A program made the translations under genes and the position numbers. Positions 8,552 to 17,049 of a stretch of DNA of 64,000 nucleotides are shown piece by piece. Source of the stretch: an uncultured Granulosicoccus sp. Lineage in GTDB: Bacteria > Pseudomonadota > Gammaproteobacteria > Granulosicoccales > Granulosicoccaceae. Location: NCBI GenBank assembly GCA_947492525.1, contig CANLNQ010000006.1, forward strand, positions 62,001-126,000, written 5' to 3'. The stretch's first letter is position 1. The number at the start of each line of letters is the position of its first letter. Below the pieces are notes generated by a model. That model was not told where the DNA came from. It saw nothing but the letters and a program-made list of their open reading frames with translations, and did not search any database.

Positions 8552-9418
8552 ATGGGCGACCTGAGTGCCTTTGTCGGCATTGTTGACGACGGTGGTTTTG
8601 CAGAGTCTGCACGGCACCGAGGCGTATCTGCCTCCACGCTGAGCCGTTCGGTCACCCGACTGGAGCAGCAATTGGGCGTCGTCCTGTTGCGTCGAACCAC
8701 GCGATTTGTCGAAATCACGCCGGAGGGTGCCGCCGTTCTGGCCGCGGCGCGCGACATTCTGGATCGGACCGAATGCCTTCAGGAGATTGCCAATGGTGGA
8801 CAGGCGCCTGCCGGGCCATTGCGCGTCAATGCTCCGGTCCCGTTCGTCCTTCACGTACTCGCACCGCGACTGGCCGAATTCCGTACACGGTATCCAGATA
8901 TTGAATTGACAGTGGATATGACCGACACACTGGTCGACCTGATAGGCAGTCATGCGGATGTCGCCATCAGGCTCGGGCGACTCCCGGATAGCGGAATGCT
9001 GCATCGACCTCTGGGCGTGACTGCCTGGAAGCTGGTGGCCACGCCTGATTATCTGAACCGACGCCTCTGGCCTGAAGCGCCTGCCGACCTCTCGAAGCTG
9101 GAACAAGTGCGTTTTGCAACCCCGGACCATATCAACACGCTACGGTTTGCCGGTCAGCCGGGATCGATCATCGTGCCCCCGTCACTGACCGCCGGTAATG
9201 GAGAAGCGGTCAGGCAACTGGTGCTGGGCGACCTCGGCATTGCCCGTTTCTCCGATTTCATGGTCGCTGAGGATATTGCGGCGGGCCGTCTGGTCGAGTT
9301 GTTCCCCGGGCAGTTGGAAGCCGAACCGCTGGAGATATCCGCGTTGTATCTGACACGTATTTCCGGGTTGCGTCGCCTGGGCGTGTTCCTGGACTGGCAG
9401 GGCACATTGACACGGTGA
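8552..9418 (+). CDS. LysR family transcriptional regulator
   Basis: Regulator of 288 residues. The helix-turn-helix is clear at the N-terminus (MGDLSAFVGIVDDGGFAESA, then RHRGVSASTLSRSVTRLEQQ), followed by a LysR substrate-binding domain (GPLRVNAPVPFVLHVLAPRL and onward). The ATG at 8552 gives the usual length. The frame stays open upstream to a TTG at 8459 and an ATG at 8477, and no start has a strong Shine-Dalgarno sequence, so the true start is uncertain by up to 31 residues. The domain style (LAPRLAEFRTRYPDIEL, ADVAIRLGRLPDSGM) is that of the YafC/DsdC-like LysR branch often found beside efflux genes. It probably regulates the divergent MFS gene. Confidence 0.9.
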   Translation: MGDLSAFVGIVDDGGFAESARHRGVSASTLSRSVTRLEQQLGVVLLRRTTRFVEITPEGAAVLAAARDILDRTECLQEIANGGQAPAGPLRVNAPVPFVLHVLAPRLAEFRTRYPDIELTVDMTDTLVDLIGSHADVAIRLGRLPDSGMLHRPLGVTAWKLVATPDYLNRRLWPEAPADLSKLEQVRFATPDHINTLRFAGQPGSIIVPPSLTAGNGEAVRQLVLGDLGIARFSDFMVAEDIAAGRLVELFPGQLEAEPLEISALYLTRISGLRRLGVFLDWQGTLTR

Positions 9419-9476
9419 CACCGCATCAGGGCTGATTGCGAAAAAAACGTGATGTCGGTACGGAGTCAGGGCGCTT

Positions 9477-9509
9477 CACCCTTATCCACAATTTCTGTGG
9501 ATAAGGGTG
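9477..9509. other. 14-base perfect hairpin built from two inverted DnaA boxes
   Basis: CACCCTTATCCACA (9477-9490) is followed by a 5-base loop and its exact complement (9496-9509). Each arm contains TTATCCACA, the strict DnaA-box consensus, head to head. It lies between the converging LysR (ends 9418) and EEP-lipoprotein (ends 9603) genes, so it may serve simply as a bidirectional terminator. The DnaA-box match is exact on both arms and may be functional. No AT-rich unwinding region or cluster of further boxes is seen nearby, so this is not proposed as the replication origin. Confidence 0.6.
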
Positions 9510-9602
9510 TGGACGAACGCCGTATAAGTGATCAAGGCAGCAGGCAAACGGCGCCTTGTGAAAATTTGTTCTGAAAATGAACAGCCAGGCCTGCTCAGGC
9601 CG

Positions 9603-10586
9603 TCAGCTGGTCCCGTCCTTACCCTGCTTGAATCGAAAGTCCGCAATCACTGGATAGTGATCGCTTGGCCACTCACCATCGAATTTTCGTCGCAATACCA
9701 CTGGCTCACCGACAACTTCCAGGCCTGTCGTGTGCGCGATGTGGTCGATTGCTCCCATGAGGTTGATGCCGTGATTGACGTGGTAGGTCGTGCCACGCAC
9801 CGGTAGAAAGCTCAGCCCGACTTCTTCAAGCGTCTCGATCGGCTGCATTCCTCGCCAGGCGTTGATGTCACCGGCAAGCAGGACGTTCTCGCCGGCGTCG
9901 ATGAGCGGGCCGATTCGCTCGGCCACAAGTTCTGCCGATCGGTTCCGGTTGGAAAAGCTCTTGAATTCGAAATGTACATTCACGACAGTGACGTTCTTGC
10001 CGCTCTCCAGGACTTCAAAGCGCGACCATGAGGCGAATGCCGGATACGATCCGTTGAATGTGCGCGAGTAGATGATGTCCGGGGTCTCCGAGAAGAAGAA
10101 CCATCCCTGATCCAGCATCTTCAGACGGGACTTTCGATACAGGATCGGTTGGGTAGATGGAAACTCGCGCCAGTGGCCGACAGCGGCAGCCGCATAGTTC
10201 GTATTGTTTTCCAGCAGCCAATCCAGCGTCAGATTGACATCGCCATCATTGCCTCGGGAAAAACTCTCCATTTCCTGGAAGGCGATGATGTCCGCATCAA
10301 GCGCGCCGAAGGCGGTATTCAGTGGTCCCTTTCTGCGCTCCCAGTCACCGACCGACCAGGCGCCGCTCTGCTTGCCGAGCAGAATATAATGAACATTGTA
10401 GGTGGCAACTCGAAGGGAGTCGTCGCTACGAGTCGAGAGTGTGGATGGGCTTGAGCTGCATCCCGCAACGACGAAGCCGAACAGTAATACGGCTGCCGCG
10501 GCCAGTACGCTGCGCGCGGTGATGGATCGCTTTCGCTGAAGGAGGCGTGTAGTGCGGCATCGCGCGCTGGGCATTACGGATAACAT
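9603..10586 (-). CDS. Endonuclease/exonuclease/phosphatase-fold lipoprotein
   Basis: Protein of 327 residues with the EEP fold (DNase I / sphingomyelinase type). The core motifs occur in the family order: LRVATYNVHYI, DIIAFQEME (metal-binding Glu), VTVVNVHFEF, LLAGDINAW (catalytic Asp/Asn) and WPSDHYPVIADF (catalytic Asp-His). A basic N-terminus, a hydrophobic stretch and the lipobox VVAGC (Cys43) predict an envelope-anchored lipoprotein, so an extracytoplasmic nuclease or phosphodiesterase/lipase is more likely than a DNA repair enzyme. The start is uncertain, because no Shine-Dalgarno sequence precedes the ATG at 10586 or the one at 10574. It stands alone, convergent with the LysR gene. Substrate unknown. 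Confidence 0.85.
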   Translation of the reverse strand: MLSVMPSARCRTTRLLQRKRSITARSVLAAAAVLLFGFVVAGCSSSPSTLSTRSDDSLRVATYNVHYILLGKQSGAWSVGDWERRKGPLNTAFGALDADIIAFQEMESFSRGNDGDVNLTLDWLLENNTNYAAAAVGHWREFPSTQPILYRKSRLKMLDQGWFFFSETPDIIYSRTFNGSYPAFASWSRFEVLESGKNVTVVNVHFEFKSFSNRNRSAELVAERIGPLIDAGENVLLAGDINAWRGMQPIETLEEVGLSFLPVRGTTYHVNHGINLMGAIDHIAHTTGLEVVGEPVVLRRKFDGEWPSDHYPVIADFRFKQGKDGTS

Positions 10587-10875
10587 GAAGGCAGTGTAGT
10601 GGATGATTCACTGAGCAGTGCTTGCTCGGTCCAGTGGACGAAGATCACGTCGCCGTCTGACATCCGAAAGCCGGTTTCGTTCTCACTGAGCCGCTGCGTT
10701 GCTCGGTACCCATTGCAGATCAAGTGCCGAAATGCCGAGGCTGGCGATTGACCACAACGTCTGCGGCTCAAGCTGTATGCTTTGAGGTACGCCTGTCTTT
10801 TCTCAGGACACGCGATTCCAGCAAACCACGGTTCTGCCGAGGAGCAGGTCCGACTCGGTAAAGGCACGAGCAATC

Positions 10876-12324
10876 ATGAACGAGAAGATACGAGTACACG
10901 TCGAACAGGCTCTGACAGGGGAGGACTATTCTTTGTCAGGTCCTGCAGAGATCGTTATCTCGGCAGGCAGGATCGAGTCCATCACACCGGTGGATGCCCA
11001 TGACGGGCAGCGCCTGTTGGCCATGCCGGCGTTGACTGATGCGCACAATCATGGTCGAGCGCTGTCCACGACATCACTTGGTTGTGGCGGCAAACCGCTG
11101 GAATCCTGGTTGCCTCAACTGGCTGTGACGCCATCGGTCGATGCCTACGAGTCGGCCGCAGTCTCTTTTACTCAATCGTTACTGGGCGGCGCTACATCGG
11201 TGATGGTGCACTTGACTCGCCCGATGGGGCTGCTACCAATTGCCGAGGAGGCACGGCAGATTGCCCAGGCGGCGCAGGATGTCGGAGTGTCCATTGGTTT
11301 TGCCGTGGCCATGCGTGATCGCAATCCACTGGTCTACGGCGATCATACGGCCTTGCTGGAGTCTCTCGGCGAGGAAGCACGTGCCGTTGTGGAGCAGACA
11401 TGGCTGCGAGCAATGCCCTCCATTGCAGAGCAGCTTGGCTGGGTGGAATCCGTTGCCGAGGCGGTGGCGGATATGCCGAATCATGTGGATGTGCAGTTCG
11501 GCCCCACAGGTGTTCAGTGGTGTTCGGATGAGCTACTGTCAGCCATTGCGGATGCTTCGGCCAGGTCGGGTCGGCGCATCCACATGCATCTGCTCGAAAC
11601 TTCGGCGCAACGCCAATGGGCGGACAAGACATTCCCTGATGGCATCGTCGGACATCTGGCGTCTATCGGTCTACTCTCGGAAAGGCTGACGCTTGCGCAC
11701 TGTGTATGGGCCAATACACAGGAGTTCGAAATCCTGTCTGCCAGGGGTTGTCGCATTGCGGTCAACGCATCGTCCAATCTCCATTTGCACTCCGGCATTG
11801 CGCCAGTGGCCCAGATGCTTGAATCGGGCGTGGATGTGGCCATGGGGCTCGATGGTTGTGCGCTGGATGAAGATGACGATGGTTTGAGAGAGCTGCGTCT
11901 GTTCCATTTGTTGAACCACGCGCGTGGCTATGCCGAAGAGGCGATGACACCAGTCAGGGCGCTGCGTGCCGCTTGCGCGACAGGCAGAGCCGGATTGGGT
12001 CTGGAGCCCGGCGGCGTCCTGGCGCCGGGCATGCCCGCGGATCTGCTGCTACTGGACCTGAATGCGCTGGACCGCGATGCCCTGATGGAGGTGGATCCTC
12101 GAGACTATCTCTTCTCCCGCGCGACGAAGGCGCATATCGTGGATATCTATTCCGTCGGTCGTCTGGTGGTCAGGGACGGCGTTGCCCTGGGGGTCGACCT
12201 GAAAGACCTGCAGGATGAGCTGAGAGCCTCCGTGAGAGCAGGGTTGGCATCGAAGCGTCCGATCCTGTCGATCTGGCCTGAATTGGAAAAATCGATTGCA
12301 GCCTTTTACAAGGGCTGCTGTTGA
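10876..12324 (+). CDS. Amidohydrolase family protein (cytosine/guanine deaminase-like)
   Basis: Cytoplasmic metal-dependent hydrolase or deaminase of 482 residues. Metal ligands of the amidohydrolase superfamily are visible: the HxH motif in PALTDAHNHGR (strand 1), the His of HMHLLET, the His of TLAHCVWA, and the Asp of AMGLDGCALDED. This is the layout of the AtzA/TrzN/guanine deaminase branch, which hydrolyses C-N bonds of N-heterocycles or amines. The C-terminal part returns to the small beta domain (GVLAPGMPADLLLLDLNAL) typical of the family. AAGG lies about eleven bases before the ATG. It opens a plus-strand pair with the BKACE gene (12514) and sits beside an amine importer and amine oxidase. 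A catabolic step on a nitrogenous compound is the likely role. The substrate is not determined. Confidence 0.88.
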   Translation: MNEKIRVHVEQALTGEDYSLSGPAEIVISAGRIESITPVDAHDGQRLLAMPALTDAHNHGRALSTTSLGCGGKPLESWLPQLAVTPSVDAYESAAVSFTQSLLGGATSVMVHLTRPMGLLPIAEEARQIAQAAQDVGVSIGFAVAMRDRNPLVYGDHTALLESLGEEARAVVEQTWLRAMPSIAEQLGWVESVAEAVADMPNHVDVQFGPTGVQWCSDELLSAIADASARSGRRIHMHLLETSAQRQWADKTFPDGIVGHLASIGLLSERLTLAHCVWANTQEFEILSARGCRIAVNASSNLHLHSGIAPVAQMLESGVDVAMGLDGCALDEDDDGLRELRLFHLLNHARGYAEEAMTPVRALRAACATGRAGLGLEPGGVLAPGMPADLLLLDLNALDRDALMEVDPRDYLFSRATKAHIVDIYSVGRLVVRDGVALGVDLKDLQDELRASVRAGLASKRPILSIWPELEKSIAAFYKGCC

Positions 12325-12340
12325 AATCTCTCACTATCAG

Positions 12341-12373
12341 GCGGAATACACTTGATCATGCGGAGTACACTTG
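12341..12373. repeat. Two near-identical 14-base direct repeats, period 19
   Basis: GCGGAATACACTTG (12341-12354) and GCGGAGTACACTTG (12360-12373) differ at one base and are 19 bases apart. They lie in the 189-base gap between the amidohydrolase and BKACE genes. Spacing near two helical turns fits a tandem regulator site. A weak hairpin (GATGATG/CATCATC, 12421-12454) follows. Confidence 0.45.
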
Positions 12374-12513
12374 TCCCCCTCATCGGTGGACCGGTGTGCC
12401 GCCGGACATGAGAAACCATCGATGATGACATCTGGCACTGTGCAAAACATCATCCATCTGGTGGGAGCAGGAAGACATGGTTTACACGCAATTGACTTGA
12501 CAGGTGATCTCAA

Positions 12514-13308
12514 GTGAACCCAAGCCCTTTACCGACTATCATGGTGGCGACCAATGGTGCCAGGCGCGGGCAGGCCGATCACCCGGCCATACCACTTACC
12601 GACGATGCGCTGATTGATACCGTATTGGCTTGTGAGGCCAGAGGTGCGCAGGGCGTGCATTTGCACATTCGTGACAATAAAGGTATGCACCTGCTTGATG
12701 CCTCGCACTACAGAGCCTTGCTGAACAGGCTGGAGGTGTTGGTGCCGCAGATGTATCTGCAGGTCACTTCCGAATCAGCAGGCTTGTATGAGGCCGCCGA
12801 GCAACAGGCGATGGTACGGGAGTTGAAGCCGAAATTCGTATCGGTTGCCCTGCGTGAGATGGTGCGAAGCACAGACGACTGGCCCAGGGCGACGGAGTTC
12901 TATACCTGGGCTGCGAACAATGACGTCGAGATCCAGCATATTCTCTACGCGCCGGAAGAATTGCAGAGCTTTCTCGACGCCATCGAGGCCGGACGTATTC
13001 CCGGTAGTCACCATCTTCTCCTGTTCGTCCTGGGTAGCTACGATGGCAGCAAGAAAAGCGAGCCTGCACAAGTTGCAGTCTTCAGCCAGATGCTGGCGAC
13101 GGCCGCTGCCCGCATCAGCTTCGACTGGATGCTGTGCGCCTTTGGCAAGGAAGAAACCGATTGCCTGCTGGAAGCCATTCGACTTGGCGGCAAAGCGAGA
13201 ATTGGCTTTGAGAATTCCTTTCACAACGCCGACGGTACCGTGGCGAAAGATAACGCCGAGCGCGTAGCGGAGCTGTACTCACGGCTTCCACCAGATCAGC
13301 GGGGGTAG
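12514..13308 (+). CDS. BKACE family protein (beta-keto acid cleavage enzyme, Kce/DUF849)
   Basis: Zinc enzyme of 264 residues. BKACE enzymes condense a beta-keto acid with acetyl-CoA to give acetoacetate and a new CoA thioester. The founding member, Kce, acts on 3-keto-5-aminohexanoate in lysine fermentation. The zinc ligands are present: His49 and His51 in VHLHIRD, and Glu233 in GFENSF, all offset by +3 from Kce His46/His48/Glu230. Translation likely starts at the GTG at 12514, preceded by AGGTGA. It follows the amidohydrolase gene on the same strand. Family substrates vary widely (beta-keto adipate, dehydrocarnitine, keto amino acids), so which keto acid is used here is open. The neighbouring amine genes suggest a keto acid from amine breakdown. 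Confidence 0.9.
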   Translation: MNPSPLPTIMVATNGARRGQADHPAIPLTDDALIDTVLACEARGAQGVHLHIRDNKGMHLLDASHYRALLNRLEVLVPQMYLQVTSESAGLYEAAEQQAMVRELKPKFVSVALREMVRSTDDWPRATEFYTWAANNDVEIQHILYAPEELQSFLDAIEAGRIPGSHHLLLFVLGSYDGSKKSEPAQVAVFSQMLATAAARISFDWMLCAFGKEETDCLLEAIRLGGKARIGFENSFHNADGTVAKDNAERVAELYSRLPPDQRG

Positions 13309-13332
13309 TCCCGATAAGGCCTGTCTGGGATT

Positions 13333-13388
13333 CAGAAAGACCATGAGGCGGCAGGCTGCATCGATCCATGGGGGGCAGCCTCTTTCTG
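13333..13388. terminator. Bipartite hairpin between convergent genes
   Basis: An outer stem CAGAAAG/CTTTCTG (13333-13339 with 13382-13388) and an inner stem AGGCTGC/GCAGCCT (13353-13359 with 13375-13381) enclose a loop between the converging BKACE and metallo-beta-lactamase-fold genes. It is probably a bidirectional terminator. Confidence 0.45.
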
Positions 13389-13490
13389 CCGTCAAGTGGC
13401 TGCGGCAGGCCCTCTGGTTTGATCGATGACATTCTCTTTCGGCATTCATGTCGGTGCGATCTGCTAGAAAAATGTCGCCGCGAGAAACTG

Positions 13491-14228
13491 TCAGCCGCTC
13501 GCCTGCCTTGCATCAAGCCACTGACGAATGAGCATGCGATGTCGTTCTTGCCCGAAGCTGGAAAAATGTCCTCCATGTACAACGCGAACAGGCAGTGCCA
13601 GCAGTCTCTCCATTGACTCTACATAGTCGGTTGGGTTGGAGTGGTAGGTATCTTCGATAAGCGGACCGTCATAGTGGATATCGCCGGAAAACAGAACGCC
13701 TGTCTGTTTCTCCCACAAGGCGATCCCGCCGGGTGAGTGACCTGGAGTATGGATGACTTCGAAGACGCGATTTCCCAGATCGATGACGTCGCCATCTTCC
13801 ACAAGACGTGCGGCAGGTGCCTTCTTCACGGCATACACTTCCGAGCGGTACGGCATCGGTGGTAGTCGAGTGAAGATCTCGTCCGTCACGTAAGGGCTGG
13901 CCAGTGTGTTCTCACGAGTTGGATTGGCAAGCAGTTCGGCTTCAGCTTGATGGACCACCCTGTGCTCGAATTCATGATGGCATCCGATATGATCGAAATG
14001 GGTGTGGCTTGCCACAGCAGTCAGCTTCCGTTCCGTGACCAGGGGTACCCATTGCCTGAGCGATACCACACCCATGCCACTGTCCACGAGCATATCGCCA
14101 TCTCTGCCACGTACATGCCAGATGTTGCAACGATAGAACTCCTTGATGAAGGGTTCGCCAATGTAGGTGATGTCGTCATCTATCTTTCTGAGTTCATACC
14201 AGTCTGCGGGGTTCGCCCTAGTGAGCAT
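13491..14228 (-). CDS. MBL-fold metallo-hydrolase
   Basis: Cytoplasmic metallo-beta-lactamase-fold hydrolase of 245 residues. The metal motif ASHTHFDHIG (His75-x-His77-x-Asp79-His80) is intact, and further ligands follow in VIHTPGHSPGG, LFSGDIHYDG and VVHGGHFSSF. The ATG at 14228 is chosen because AGGAG lies seven bases upstream. It overlaps the stop of the ABC ATPase gene by eleven bases, so translation is coupled and this is the last gene of the ABC importer operon. The family includes thioesterases, glyoxalase II, lactonases and phosphodiesterases. In this operon it may hydrolyse an intermediate of the imported amine, but that is inferred from position only. Confidence 0.88.
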   Translation of the reverse strand: MLTRANPADWYELRKIDDDITYIGEPFIKEFYRCNIWHVRGRDGDMLVDSGMGVVSLRQWVPLVTERKLTAVASHTHFDHIGCHHEFEHRVVHQAEAELLANPTRENTLASPYVTDEIFTRLPPMPYRSEVYAVKKAPAARLVEDGDVIDLGNRVFEVIHTPGHSPGGIALWEKQTGVLFSGDIHYDGPLIEDTYHSNPTDYVESMERLLALPVRVVHGGHFSSFGQERHRMLIRQWLDARQASG

Positions 14229-15327
14229 TGGCCTGCTCCTGTCGTTGTTCTGGCAGAGCAATGATATCGGCTGCGTCGAACATCAGATCGATGGTGTCTC
14301 CGGGCCCGACGGTTGAGGACTGAGGCATATGTGCAACCAGAGTATCCGACGAATACTTCTCGGCCTTCAGGTGGCAGCGGTAGTGTGTGCCGAAGAAGAC
14401 GCCATCGACAAAGCGCGCACGGCACAGGGAATCGCGGGGTGTGTGGCCTTCGCTCGGACGCAGCTGCTCCGGGCGTAGGCACAGAGTCAGCGCCTGCCCT
14501 TGGGCGGGTACGCCATCGGTAAAGCTGGAGGGAGGTAGTGAAAACCGGCCGAACTCGGTTTCGACAACGACGTGTTGATTATCGTTGCCAATGCGCTTTC
14601 CGGCAATGAAGTTGACTTCTCCCATGAAACCGGCGGAAAACAGTGATCGAGGACGCATGTAGATGTCGGCAGGAGGGCCGCAGTCTTCAATGATGCCGCC
14701 ATTCATGACGACTATCCGGTCCGCAATGGCCATGGCTTCTTCCTGATCATGTGTGACATGAATGAAGGTCGTACCCACCTCCCGCTGGATGGCCTTGAGC
14801 TCATCCTGCATTTCTCGCCTCAGTTTCAGGTCGAGCGCCCCAAGAGGTTCATCCAATAGAAGTATATCGGGGCCCACGGCCAGGGCTCGTGCCAGTGCTA
14901 CGCGTTGTCGTTGTCCTCCGGAGAGCTCGTGAGGCTTACGCCTGGCGGAAGATTGCAAGCCGACCAGATCGAGAAACCGGTCTGCCTGTCGAGCCCTTTC
15001 CTTTCGCCTGATACCCTTCATTCGCAGGCCGAAGCCGACATTGTCTCGAAGCGTCATGTGTGGAAACAGGGCGTAGTCCTGGAACATGGTGGTAGTGGGG
15101 CGAGCGGCTGGTGGCACTGACGTCATATCCTTGCCACCGACCAGAACCTTGCCGGATGTGGCACTGAGGAAGCCACCGATGATCGATAGCAGCGTGGATT
15201 TCCCGCACCCGGAGGGCCCAAGCAAGACGATGAATTCTCCAGCATCGATATCCAGTGAAATCCCGGTCAGGGCGTTGAACTGATCGAAGGTCTTGCAGAT
15301 CTTCTGCAGAGATACAGTGGCAGTCAC
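14218..15327 (-). CDS. ABC transporter ATP-binding protein (polyamine type, PotA-like)
   Basis: ATPase subunit of 369 residues for the importer encoded by the three genes upstream. Walker A GPSGCGKST (37-45), Q-loop Gln83, signature LSGGQ (135-139), Walker B ILLLDEP (Asp159, Glu160) and the switch His193 in HVTHD are all in place. The C-terminal 130 residues form a TOBE-type domain, as in PotA/FbpC. The start is a GTG whose GTGA overlaps the stop of the permease gene, with GGAG seven bases upstream. The spermidine/putrescine class is inferred from the company of PotB/PotC-like permeases and a PotD-like binding protein. The true substrate could be another amine or an opine-like compound. Confidence 0.93.
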   Translation of the reverse strand: MTATVSLQKICKTFDQFNALTGISLDIDAGEFIVLLGPSGCGKSTLLSIIGGFLSATSGKVLVGGKDMTSVPPAARPTTTMFQDYALFPHMTLRDNVGFGLRMKGIRRKERARQADRFLDLVGLQSSARRKPHELSGGQRQRVALARALAVGPDILLLDEPLGALDLKLRREMQDELKAIQREVGTTFIHVTHDQEEAMAIADRIVVMNGGIIEDCGPPADIYMRPRSLFSAGFMGEVNFIAGKRIGNDNQHVVVETEFGRFSLPPSSFTDGVPAQGQALTLCLRPEQLRPSEGHTPRDSLCRARFVDGVFFGTHYRCHLKAEKYSSDTLVAHMPQSSTVGPGDTIDLMFDAADIIALPEQRQEQANAH

Positions 15328-16115
15328 GGCTTACTCCGTCGACGAAAGACAAGTGTTTCCAGTACAAGCAGCAAGATCATGGAAAGTAGAAATACCAGGC
15401 TGCCGATTGCATTGGTCTTCGGGTTGAGGCCCGATCGGAGCAGACTCCAGATTTCTACCGGCAGCGTGACATCGAATCTGGACAAGAGAAAGGAGATGAT
15501 GAATTCATCCCAGCTGAAGGTCAGTGACAGAAAGAAAGCAGCCAGTATGGAGGGCATCAGCATGGGGGCCGTTATCAGGTAGAGAACCTGGAAACCATTG
15601 GCGCCGAGGTCGCGCGCGGCGCGTTCCGTGTTCTTCTGATGATCACCCATCGAGGCGTAGATGATGGCGAAGCACAGTGGCAGGTTGATGACTACGTGCC
15701 CGATGCCGACCGTCCATAGTGATAGCCTGATGCCGCTCCAGTTGAAAACCACGAGCAAACCCAGGGCAATGATCAGGTAACTGACTGTCATGGGCGCCAT
15801 GAGAAGCACTCGCTGCAAGGCCGAGGCCGGGAGCCGATAGCGAGAGAGTCCGTAGGCAGCGAAGAATCCAAGCAGGCAGGCAAGCAGTGAGGATCCGAAT
15901 GCTACCGACAAAGAGTTTTGCAAAGCAGCCATCAGTTTCTGATCGGCAAAGACTTCTGCATACCATTTGAGCGTGAATCCATTGAACGGCGGAATCGGTA
16001 GCGTGCCATCCTGAAACGAGAAAAGGACAAGCACCGCTACAGGCAGGAGAATGAACCCGAACATTGCAATCAGATAGGTCCATGAAAATAGAGAAAGCAG
16101 CCGATGACGCAGCAT
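15324..16115 (-). CDS. ABC transporter permease (PotC-like)
   Basis: Inner-membrane permease of 263 residues with about six hydrophobic helices. The cytoplasmic coupling loop typical of binding-protein-dependent permeases is visible as ERAARDLGANGFQVLYLITAP (about 160-180). The ATG at 16115 overlaps the stop of the preceding permease gene by one base (TGATG). The open frame extends 64 residues further upstream, but that part overlaps the other permease gene and is not permease-like. It pairs with the PotB-like subunit, and a GTGA overlap links it to the ATPase gene downstream, so the four transport proteins are made from one message. Confidence 0.92.
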   Translation of the reverse strand: MLRHRLLSLFSWTYLIAMFGFILLPVAVLVLFSFQDGTLPIPPFNGFTLKWYAEVFADQKLMAALQNSLSVAFGSSLLACLLGFFAAYGLSRYRLPASALQRVLLMAPMTVSYLIIALGLLVVFNWSGIRLSLWTVGIGHVVINLPLCFAIIYASMGDHQKNTERAARDLGANGFQVLYLITAPMLMPSILAAFFLSLTFSWDEFIISFLLSRFDVTLPVEIWSLLRSGLNPKTNAIGSLVFLLSMILLLVLETLVFRRRSKP

Positions 16116-16978
16116 CAGGTTCGCTCCATCTTGAGCCAGCGCAGACACAACAGGTATACAGCCGTGACTACCAGCATCAGAATGATGGACATCGACGCGG
16201 CGGCCGGTATGTCTGCGCGTCTGCCCAGTTGAAGCATGATGATTTGCGGCAATACCAACTCGTTGTTGCCACCGAGTATCTGCGGTGTGATGTAGTCGCC
16301 GATACACAGGACGAAGGTCAGAAAAGCGCCGACCATGATGCCGGGCAGGGTCAGTGGCAGAATGACATGCCAGAATGTCTGAAAGGTGTTTGCCCCCAGA
16401 TCCATGGCAGCACGCTTGTAGTTTGGTGACAGCTGCACCAGATTTGAATAAATGGTGAGAGTCAGCAACATCACGAAGAAATGCACGAAGCCGATGATGG
16501 TCGCCGATGTCGTACTGGCCAGTTGCAGCGGCTCGGAAATGATACCGGAACCCATGAGTGCGTTATTGATCACGCCATTGCTTGAAAACAGCAGTAGCCA
16601 GGAATACGACCTGACGACATAGGATGTCCAGAATGGCAGTATGGCAAGGATGAGCACTGCCCGTTGCAAGCGTTTGGGCACACGCTCGGCAATGATCCAG
16701 GCCAGGGGGTAGGCCAGCACCACTGAAATGAATGTCACCGCCAGAGTGATCTCGAGTGAGACGAACAAGCCCTTGAGCAGATAGGGCTTGTCGAAAAACT
16801 CGAGATAGTTACCCAGATCCCAGGTGTAGGTGATCTTGCGCCTGACAAGCGATGCGAAACTCGTCGCTGCCATGAAGGCGAAAGGCACCACGAAAAAGGC
16901 CATGGTCCAGAGGAGGGCAGGTACGACATAGAACCATGCACTCCTGGGGTCGTCGTTTCCCGACACGTCAGCGTTCAC
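16115..16978 (-). CDS. ABC transporter permease (PotB-like)
   Basis: Inner-membrane permease of 287 residues with six predicted helices, starting at a GTG (16978). The N-terminal WFYVVPALLWTMAFFVVPFA helix and the coupling loop YKRAAMDLGANTFQTFWHVI match the PotB/HisMQ permease family. It lies 71 bases after the binding-protein gene and overlaps the next permease gene by one base. A GAGG about twelve bases upstream is a weak ribosome binding site. It forms the heterodimeric channel with the PotC-like subunit. Confidence 0.92.
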   Translation of the reverse strand: MNADVSGNDDPRSAWFYVVPALLWTMAFFVVPFAFMAATSFASLVRRKITYTWDLGNYLEFFDKPYLLKGLFVSLEITLAVTFISVVLAYPLAWIIAERVPKRLQRAVLILAILPFWTSYVVRSYSWLLLFSSNGVINNALMGSGIISEPLQLASTTSATIIGFVHFFVMLLTLTIYSNLVQLSPNYKRAAMDLGANTFQTFWHVILPLTLPGIMVGAFLTFVLCIGDYITPQILGGNNELVLPQIIMLQLGRRADIPAAASMSIILMLVVTAVYLLCLRWLKMERT

Positions 16979-17049
16979 GTGACAATGGCCTCACGCGGCT
17001 GTGTGGAAATCGTGCAAGGGATTACCGGGCGCAAGTCAGGCTCGCTTTG

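Noticed and set aside
9477-9509. Chromosomal replication origin
   Set aside because: Only two DnaA boxes, no AT-rich unwinding element, and no dnaA/dnaN/gidA genes nearby.
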